A stretch of 64,000 bases of DNA, taken from the NCBI GenBank assembly GCA_001661515.1, contig LUVW01000043.1, positions 1-64,000 of the forward strand, written 5' to 3'. Shown here piece by piece: positions 57,037-64,000 of this stretch. Numbering within the stretch: the stretch's first letter is position 1; every line of letters starts with the position of its first letter. A program made the translations under genes and the position numbers. A model generated the notes under the pieces. The model made no database searches. It was not told the origin of the DNA and worked only from the letters and a program-made list of their open reading frames with translations. Source of the DNA: Capniomyces stellatus (taxonomy: Eukaryota > Kickxellomycota > Harpellomycetes > Harpellales > Legeriomycetaceae).

Positions 57037-58260
57037 ATGGAGCAAAACTGCAATCCCAGCAAAAGTAAAAGAAAAATCGTTGTGCTTGGCGCTGGTGTGA
57101 CAGGGCTGACAACAGCGTTGGTACTGCAGCAATCGAATCAATTTGATGTTTTGATTGTTTCAGAGCATATAGTAACCACGCCCAAAAGGTCGGAGAAAAC
57201 AAAGGTTGTGAGCGGGTACGAGTATAACGATCCAGCTACGGTCCCACCTTTGCAAATGGCCTCCCCCTACGCAGGCGCTCACTGGCGCTCACTAGCACAA
57301 TTAGATGACACCTTTATGCAGAGTTGTGAAGCTGCTACGTACAATAAGCTGTTTGCTTTGGCAACGGGATCACCTGAATCTGGTGCTAAAGTGGTTCAAG
57401 GACTCGATCTGTATACCACAGACAAAGTCCACAATGATTGGTACTCTGGCCTGGTTAAAGAGTTTAGAATACTGGATGACAATGAGCTGCCAGAGGGTAT
57501 TAAGCATGGCGCTACTTACAAAACCCTGATCATCAACACGCCAGCATACCTGCTGTGGTTATACAACAGTTTTACAGGTATTGGTGGCGGGTTTGTTAAT
57601 GCCAAGGTTGATAGCTTGCGCGATTTAGAAAAACATGCGGTAGTCCATTTTGCTGCAAAAAGTGCAAAAAGTGAAAGCAATAGTGTAAACAGCAATGGTG
57701 ACAGGTTTTTACAGTTTCAGGATAACGAGCTGACGATTGTTAACTGCTCGGCGCTAGGAAGCGCGAAGCTTTTAGACGTAAAAGACCGCGGTATGTACCC
57801 AATCCGAGGCCAGGTTGTTTTAGTTTGGGCTCCTCAAGTTGAACAAACAATCACCAAAATCGGTGGCAAATACATGAGCTATGTCATTCCACGTGGCAAC
57901 GGCACTGTTATTCTTGGCGGAACCCATCAGGGATATGATACAAACACAGTCCCTGATGACAAAACGACTCGGTATATACTTGAAAATACCATTTTGTTGG
58001 CACCCGAGCTTGTCAAAGACTACAATGGAAACTCGTTTGCTTCAAACATTGAGGAGTTGGAAAAGAAAATACTGGACGTTAAGGTCGGATTCAGACCAGG
58101 AAGGGTAGGCGGTGCCAGAATTGAGGCTGATAAGATATTTGGCGGGGCGGGGAATAGAATCAAAGTTATCCACAACTATGGACATAACGGATTTGGATAC
58201 CAAACTAGCTGGGGCTATGCAAACGAGGTTTACAAGATGTTGCAAGCCAACAAACTGTGA
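57037..58260 (+). CDS. D-amino-acid oxidase family flavoprotein, paralog 1
   Basis: A single exon of 407 codons. FAD-binding Rossmann motif Val-Val-Leu-Gly-Ala-Gly-Val-Thr-Gly-Leu (about residues 14-23). Further blocks are Ala-Ser-Pro-Tyr-Ala-Gly-Ala-His-Trp, the substrate-side Val-Gly-Phe-Arg-Pro-Gly-Arg-x-Gly-Gly-x-Arg-Ile-Glu, and the family signature Ile-His-Asn-Tyr-Gly-His-Asn-Gly-Phe-Gly-Tyr-Gln-x-Ser-Trp-Gly. The enzyme oxidatively deaminates D-amino acids (or D-aspartate) with FAD, releasing the keto acid, ammonia and peroxide. It ends in Asn-Lys-Leu, a weak variant of the peroxisomal PTS1; the two neighbours end in Ser-Lys-Leu. It carries a longer N-terminus and an insert with Ser/Asn repeats near residue 215. 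It converges with paralog 2. Confidence 0.92.
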   Translation: MEQNCNPSKSKRKIVVLGAGVTGLTTALVLQQSNQFDVLIVSEHIVTTPKRSEKTKVVSGYEYNDPATVPPLQMASPYAGAHWRSLAQLDDTFMQSCEAATYNKLFALATGSPESGAKVVQGLDLYTTDKVHNDWYSGLVKEFRILDDNELPEGIKHGATYKTLIINTPAYLLWLYNSFTGIGGGFVNAKVDSLRDLEKHAVVHFAAKSAKSESNSVNSNGDRFLQFQDNELTIVNCSALGSAKLLDVKDRGMYPIRGQVVLVWAPQVEQTITKIGGKYMSYVIPRGNGTVILGGTHQGYDTNTVPDDKTTRYILENTILLAPELVKDYNGNSFASNIEELEKKILDVKVGFRPGRVGGARIEADKIFGGAGNRIKVIHNYGHNGFGYQTSWGYANEVYKMLQANKL

Positions 58261-58540
58261 TTATTTTTTCCACTTCTATCGACCGTTTCGCCAAACATTT
58301 AGTTGTCGCTCTCGATTCAATAAAACAATGCTAAGTCTATTGGCGGTTTATGTTGTTTGTACCGGCTGTTCGTCTAATTTTATTTATATTTTTTGAAGGT
58401 TTTTAGTTGCTTTATTATTCAGTTTGCTGTTTTTAAAAAAAAAATCGGGAATAAAAACCAATAAAAAAGATCGAAAAACAAATTGCCAACACTTATGCCG
58501 ACTGAATTTATTAAAAGCAAACGAGAATAAAATACTTCCA

Positions 58541-60060
58541 TTAAAGCTTGGAAGTACGAGTGTTCAGTTTAACTGCTGCTAAATCAACCAGCTTTTGAGC
58601 CTCAAAGGCATAGCCCCAACTAGTTTGGTACCCAAATCCTGCATGACCATAGTTATGAACAACTGGCAATTCGCTTCTGCTGGAATAGTAATTATCCAAC
58701 CCGCTCCTGGTGCTTTTCTCGTCGGCATTTCTGGGTACTGGAACGCTGGATAGCTCAATTCGAGTTCCTCCCGCTCTAACTGGTCTAAATCCTACATTGA
58801 CCTTCACAATCCTTTTTCTCAACTGCTCTATTCTGTGTCTAATGTTATCTCTGGTGGTTGGTGTGACCTCGTCAACTAGCTGTGGACACATTCTGACGGT
58901 CTCGTACAGTATTCTCTCGGTTGTTTCAGGTCTTGGCGATGTGGACCAATCGCCTTTTTCATACGTGCCGCCAATTATGACTGAGCCGTCGCCTCTTGGA
59001 ATAACATAGTCCCACGAAGACTCGTCAACAATAGTAACGTTAACCTTGGGCGAGTAGACTAGCAATGTTTGTCCTCTGCCTGGGTACATGCTGTTATCCT
59101 TAACATCGCTCAGGTGCAAGCTACCTAGGGCAGTGCAGTTTACAATTATTGGCGTTTGGTTGATTGACTCGGGATGAATTGATGCAAACCCTGCAGCCTC
59201 TGACAATGCGTTTAGCTTGGTCTCATATATGATTCCGCCCAGAGAAACAAATTGATTTGCAACCCACCTCAAGTACTTTGGTGAATCCATAATAGCTAAT
59301 ACACATATAAAAATACATTAATTTTTATCCAACTAGCACCAATAATAGCCTTCACCGCCAATAACCAACACTCCAAGTTTGACTATTATTACTTATTTAT
59401 TTTTGAAGTTGATTACCTGATTCATACTTTACACCAATGTCGGCGCCTAAAGGCAGCTCGTGCTTTGGAATATACTCCACCTACCAACAGATATTCAGCA
59501 TGTTTTGAGTATTACTTACTAACACCACAAGTTACCTTTAAGCATATTTGTCAACAGTTCAAGCACAGTAATATTTTTGAAAGTCGGTTACATTTTTGAC
59601 TCTTTTTATAAACCATGGCTCCAAATAATCCTTTGCCAATCTGTACTCGATCCCTTCAATTCTCTTGACGCCTGACTCTGGGTATTGGTCGGCAATTCTG
59701 TGAAGCTCGGTCAACCCAACCATCTCAATTTCTACAAAAATAACAAACCAGGTTTAAGTTTCTCATCGCCTTCTGCATCCAATTAATTAAATAAAACACA
59801 AGCCAGTGTGTTGCTGTAAAACAGAATATGCGTGTTAAATCACCTTGAGTAAACAAATCGTTCTTGTCAGCAAATCCGTGCCAATTAGCTCCAGCATAGG
59901 GGCTAGCCCAGTTCTGCTTAGTAAAACTCTCTGAAGATAAAGGCACGTTTTCAGCCACGACGCAGACATTGTACCGTTTGCTCTTTAGCAAGACTAAGGC
60001 CGTAGTCAGTCCAACGATTCCCGCACCCACCACTACAACTGAGATCTTATTGTTGCTCAT
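58541..60060 (-). CDS. D-amino-acid oxidase family flavoprotein, paralog 2
   Basis: Four exons, 60060..59844, 59731..59592, 59480..59417 and 59295..58541, give about 391 residues. It shows the FAD motif Val-Val-Val-Gly-Ala-Gly-Ile-Val-Gly-Leu, Ala-Ser-Pro-Tyr-Ala-Gly-Ala-Asn-Trp, Val-Gly-Phe-Arg-Pro-Val-Arg-Ala-Gly-Gly-Thr-Arg-Ile-Glu and Val-His-Asn-Tyr-Gly-His-Ala-Gly-Phe-Gly-Tyr-Gln. The C-terminus is Thr-Ser-Lys-Leu, a canonical PTS1, so it is predicted to be peroxisomal. Donors are GTGATT, GTAACC and GTAATC. It is closest in sequence to paralog 3, with which it shares the phase and position of the first intron. Paralog 1 has none. Confidence 0.92.
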
Positions 60061-60794
60061 TCTGATACAATTTATTTGTTTCCAGCCACTTAGCTAGTTT
60101 GTTGCTGAACTTGTGTTTGGTTGTGATGTATTAAAAGCAAATGCACTAGGCTTGCTTCCCAGTTTGTTTTTTTGTGTGCGAGTTTGTTGACTTTGAAACA
60201 CGAATAATACAACCCTTGGTTTCAACTGAAAAAAATCGATTGCCAATTGTCAATAAAATAAAGAAAAAATCGATGGCCTGATTTAAATACATTTCTCCTA
60301 ACTCCCTGGCAAAGTTTCAGCAGATTAATTAAAACCTAAAAAATTAATAGATAATAAATCCACTTTTAATGGCAGAATTTAAACCAATGGCTGGTCTGGC
60401 GAATTGATGGGAAACTCGACTGATTAGCAAATTAGATTCTAAATTCAACCTGATTTGGGCAACTCAACCATAAAATTAGCCTGAGAACTTAAAGGTTCAA
60501 AATAAGAACGGTATCATGAATTGAATTAACTCGAGTAGAACTAAGATTACTAGCCGAGATTAACCCCTTAAAAAAAACACTAGTAATGTTCCAGTTAACT
60601 ACCCGACATTTAGTAGTTGAGTTTATTAATTATTTTTACTTTATTAGAATGTTTACTTTAATTTACCATTTTTTATCAAACTAAATATAGCAAAAACTAA
60701 AAATAAAATTTCAATAAAAAAAAATAAGGCTAAAAAAAAACAAAAAAATAATACTAAAGCTAAAAAAAAGCTGAAAAAAATATAAAACATAAAA
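60061..60794. other. Spacer between D-amino-acid oxidase paralogs 2 and 3
   Basis: AT-rich: promoter of paralog 2 and 3' flank of paralog 3. A-rich near 60710-60790. No gene is supported. Confidence 0.5.
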
Positions 60795-62115
60795 TTAAAG
60801 CTTTGAGCGGCCAACAATCAAAGCTTGGGATGCAATGTCCGCCAACCTCTGAACTTCAGACGCATAGCCCCAGCTAGACTGGTACCCAAACCCACCATGT
60901 CCGTAGTTGTGGATAACCTGGATTAGGTTCTTGGTGGAGTTTTGAGCACCATCATTGCTACCACTGTTTCCATGGGTCTCCAACGGCGATTTTGGAACAC
61001 TTGTGAGCTCAATTCGCACACCCCCGGTTCTTGCTGGTCTAAACCCAACTTGGACTTTGATGATGTTCGATTTTAGTCTTTTAGCTCTTTCTTCAATGTT
61101 CAGGCTTGTAGTTGGAGTCGTTTCTCCGACCAGTGTTGGCTGAATTCTGACTGTTTCGCGCATAATCTCGTCTGTGGTCTTTTTGCATTCGGCTGTTGAC
61201 CAGTCTCCGATTTGATAGGTTCCCCCAAGAATAACTGTACCATCACCACGCGGGATAATATAAAACCAATCTGATTCATTGCCCATTGTCAGCTTAGCAT
61301 CGGGCGCCTTCGCCAAAGCCACTTGGCCTCGAATAGGATACAGTTTTTCATCTCTTACATCAGCCAAATACAAACTTCCAAGCCCTGTGCAATTCACAAT
61401 TATGGGATTGCCATGGGAGCTGCCGGAGCCCTTTGGCGCATACTGGGCTGCCTCGGACAGCGAGCTTAGTTTGGCCTTTTGAATGGTGCCACCAAGTGAG
61501 AAAAACTGCTTAACTAACCAGTCAAGATAAATTGGGACATTCATAACTGCGGTTTCAAATTTGATGCCAACATCCAAACCATCAGGGATCTCGTTTTTTG
61601 GAATGTAGCTGGTGTTTGGAAGTTTTCTTATATACCACGGCTCTTTGTAATCACTTGCAGTTTTGTACTCAACACTAAAGATTCGCTTGACTCCTGACTC
61701 TGGAGTTTGGTCAGCAAGCTTCTGCAGCTCTGTCAGCGTCATCAACTCCATTTCTATGATTGGCAAAAAGTTAACCTTGGTTATTTATTATTACTTCAGT
61801 TAGCGAGTAATTTGCAGTAGCGTAACTGCTTCGTATAATTAGCTTTGCTTCAAAGCACAAAGTTATGGTTTAGGATAAAATAATAAAGTAATTACGTTGC
61901 ATATAGAGGTCGTCGTCTTTGGAATATGCTTGCCAGCTGGCTCCGGCAAAGGGGGAGGCCCAGGATTGGTCGGCCAAACACTTTTGGTCAAACGTTACGT
62001 TTTCGGCTACTATTGTTACATTGTACTTTCCTGACCTTTGCAACACTAGTGCGCTTGTCAAGCCAGAAACTCCTGCTCCTACGACTACAACGGGTACTTT
62101 GTTGGTGGAACCCAT
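60795..62115 (-). CDS. D-amino-acid oxidase family flavoprotein, paralog 3
   Basis: Two exons, 62115..61896 and 61753..60795, encode about 392 residues. The ATG at 62115 (Met-Gly-Ser-Thr-Asn-Lys-Val) aligns with the start of paralog 2; the frame continues upstream but with no ATG. Motifs: Val-Val-Val-Gly-Ala-Gly-Val-Ser-Gly-Leu, Ala-Ser-Pro-Phe-Ala-Gly-Ala-Ser-Trp, Val-Gly-Phe-Arg-Pro-Ala-Arg-x-Gly-Gly-Val-Arg-Ile-Glu, Ile-His-Asn-Tyr-Gly-His-Gly-Gly-Phe-Gly-Tyr-Gln. It ends Arg-Ser-Lys-Leu, a canonical peroxisomal PTS1. Its single intron (donor GTAATT) matches intron 1 of paralog 2; the positions of paralog 2 introns 2 and 3 are uninterrupted here. Confidence 0.92.
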
Positions 62116-63353
62116 ATTGTCAGCTATTGGTGTTAAGGGGAAAGCCAGTTTAGTGGTTAAAATCACAACTTGGTATTGTTATATTTGGTTTTGATATTAG
62201 AATTGCACGAGTTTAATCAGCAGCAACTTTTTACAAGGAATATTGTGATATCTTCACTATACCTCTTTACTTTGCTTTGTATTGAAATTGGGATTGGAAT
62301 TGGCCAATTTTCTGTTTTAATGATAAAAGTAAAACAAAAAGAGTTTGGACCATATGGATAACTGCTTACTGAATTTATAATCTCTTTTGCATTCATATTT
62401 TTTTTGGAGTGATATCATTTTTTTTTTTAAATCATGATTTTTAAATTCAAAGTTAGTTACTGATTGTTGGTGATGTTCACGTGTATCGTTAAATTAAAAT
62501 GGAACTGACTGCGCATTTATCCGAATAACGTACTAATTTAAAAGTTTGGTGTTTGGAATATAAATAAACAGACGACATCTAAATCCAGAGCAATCACAAT
62601 TAGTCATTTGATGAATATTTACATATTATAATCGATTCGACAGACCAAAGTGTTCACTATTGTCAGATAGTATTAAATCTGAGAGTTGTAACCTTTTAAG
62701 TATCTTTTCAACATTGATACTCTCATTTTTAACAGCAAGCAGATTGAATGGATAGTTGGCGCATATCCTGTAAGTGTTTGGATTGACTGGCAACTCGCAG
62801 CAGAAATATGTAAACTTTGTTTGACTGGTCTAGTCGTTGTGTAGTGGCTATGACACTTTACTTTTTGTGAACCGAAAAATGGGAGTTTACTCCAACAAAA
62901 AAAAAAAATAGAAAAACGCAATTTAAACGTCAGTTGGCTTTATTTTTTAATATACTTTATTTTACTTAGTGGTTTATTGGCAACAGAATCAACGCATCAA
63001 AACACTTTAAAAATATTCTGCTATGATTGGCTAAAAGTGATTTGATTAACCCAAAATTCACAACTTGAAATTGACTGATCCAATTTTGGTTGATCAACGA
63101 CATAAAAAAAAACTACAGGCTATAAATCAGCAAAAATGCAAAATTATTTTTTTAACCACCATTAAGCTAGAAAACAAGAATAAAAACATTTACAGGAGGC
63201 GAAAATCTCATGACTAATCTTTCTTGATAGCGGAATGGATTAAGGAAAACTGATTGGAATACTGAGCTTAAAAGACCACCGTTCTAGAGTGAGATCTTTT
63301 ATACACAGTGTTGGAATATAAAGGATAGATAAGAGTAAGTACCGCTGATCTAG
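62116..63353. other. Intergenic region
   Basis: Promoter side of D-amino-acid oxidase 3 at the left and of the edge gene at the right. It contains the second copy of the dispersed 36-bp sequence (62969-63004). No other gene is supported. Confidence 0.45.
62969..63004. repeat. Dispersed 36-bp sequence, copy 2
   Basis: 31/36 identity to 41610-41645 in the same orientation. Here it lies about 350 bases upstream of the edge gene start. Confidence 0.6.
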
Positions 63354-64000
63354 ATGCATACCTTTAGTGGAGTGACTGGGAATCGAATACGTGCTCAGAT
63401 TCATCAGCTAAAAGGGTTCAGTACGCTTTTAAATGGACAGTGTTTGAATATAGAGAGTATCAGAGGGGGTTGTCTGTATAGCAAAACACGAGATACTTGT
63501 ATTGGTGCAAAAAATATTGGCAAGGGAATCAGAGCAAACAGCCAAATAAGCGGAAAACTGAGAATTGGAAAGCGACAAGGATATGCTACAGTGGATAGTA
63601 GCTTTGTGCACAATGAATATTTGGGTAAAAAAGTATTGACGAAAGAAAACGAAGTCAGGGATAATTCTGCAGCGCTGAGTGGTGGTGAAGCTGGCAAAAC
63701 AATTTATGAGAAAGTGGTAGATGGATTAAAAGATAATGAAGCCAGACAAGAGGATTCAGGAAAAAAAACATCAAAAGCAAATGATGGGGCTGAGGGAAGG
63801 GCAAAGTTGATAAAATTTTACTTGGAGCTTCAAAACTTTTTGAAAGTTGAGAGAGGAGATAGAGTCGAGTTTGGAAAGTTAATTGAGATTTTGCTTTCAA
63901 TCAAAGACTTTGAAAAGGCATTCAAAAGGATTGGGCACAGAAACATGACGAAGCTGATGGAAGAGATTACACGAGTATTGATAAATAGACCCAAAGTGGG
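63354..64000 (+). CDS. 5' part of an unidentified protein, running off the window
   Basis: From the ATG at 63354 (Met-His-Thr-Phe-Ser-Gly-Val-Thr-Gly-Asn-Arg) the frame stays open for 215 codons to the window edge. The N-terminal 90 residues are basic with Gly/Ser/Ile-Arg stretches, compatible with a mitochondrial presequence. From about residue 135 an Asp/Lys-rich linker leads into helices (Phe-Tyr-Leu-Glu-Leu-Gln-Asn-Phe-Leu-Lys, Leu-Ile-Glu-Ile-Leu-Leu-Ser-Ile-Lys-Asp-Phe-Glu-Lys-Ala-Phe). A TAG stands immediately before the ATG. That trinucleotide could also be an acceptor, so an earlier exon is possible. I do not recognise the family. Confidence 0.6.
   Translation, partial: MHTFSGVTGNRIRAQIHQLKGFSTLLNGQCLNIESIRGGCLYSKTRDTCIGAKNIGKGIRANSQISGKLRIGKRQGYATVDSSFVHNEYLGKKVLTKENEVRDNSAALSGGEAGKTIYEKVVDGLKDNEARQEDSGKKTSKANDGAEGRAKLIKFYLELQNFLKVERGDRVEFGKLIEILLSIKDFEKAFKRIGHRNMTKLMEEITRVLINRPKV

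Noticed and set aside
62673..62921. 82-codon minus-strand frame upstream of the edge gene
   Set aside because: No start context, domain or partner exon; composition is like the surrounding intergenic DNA.
63360..63400. tRNA-like T-arm (GGGAATCGAAT) near the edge gene
   Set aside because: No matching stems for an acceptor, D or anticodon arm can be formed around it.

Overview
The window looks like a piece of an AT-rich fungal nuclear chromosome, probably from an early-diverging lineage. The reasons are many short spliceosomal introns, a tRNA-Tyr with an intron, fungal-type genes (SLX9, a stand-alone APS kinase of MET14 type, a P450) and genes that budding yeast lacks or has in very different form (muskelin, a Treslin-like replication factor, PDRG1, zeta-class GST). 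The exact taxon cannot be fixed from the sequence. I see no virus, transposase, reverse transcriptase, CRISPR array or prokaryotic operon. Most genes here are split, so I rebuilt them by hand from splice signals, phase and family resemblance. The exon coordinates given are inferences unless a gene is one exon.

Layout. 0-5 kb: the 3' end of a Q/N-rich low-complexity protein, a convergent SLX9 ribosome-biogenesis gene, and a secreted acidic protein. 5-10 kb: a seven-TM membrane protein, a gene desert with a 37-bp tandem repeat, and the five-exon SmE spliceosomal gene. 10-18.4 kb: the splicing factor CWF19 facing an eight-exon muskelin gene. 20-24 kb: a second seven-TM paralog with the same intron plan, and a crystallin-like small secreted ORF with an in-frame stop. 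24.8-30.4 kb: condensin SMC2 and a TMEM223-like mitochondrial membrane protein. 31.9-38.3 kb: APS kinase, tRNA-Tyr, a divergent P450, and a close tRNA-Asp/tRNA-Glu pair. 38.4-46.2 kb: maleylacetoacetate isomerase, PDCD5, an orphan nuclear-type protein, an assembly gap inside poly-G, and PDRG1. 46.7-56.4 kb: a large gene that I read as a Treslin/Sld3 homolog, then a mitochondrial helical-repeat protein. 57-62.1 kb: three D-amino-acid oxidase paralogs with peroxisome-type tails. 63.4 kb to the end: the 5' part of an unidentified gene.

Functional themes. Several genes serve chromosomes and the cell cycle (SMC2, Treslin/Sld3-like), RNA processing and ribosomes (SmE, CWF19, SLX9) and small-molecule metabolism (APS kinase, MAAI, P450, D-amino-acid oxidases). 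They are not arranged as a co-regulated cluster. The clearest local expansions are the D-amino-acid oxidase trio and the two seven-TM paralogs 14 kb apart. The most interesting call is the animal-like Treslin organisation of the gene at 46.7-52.9 kb. It emerges only after at least four exons are joined.
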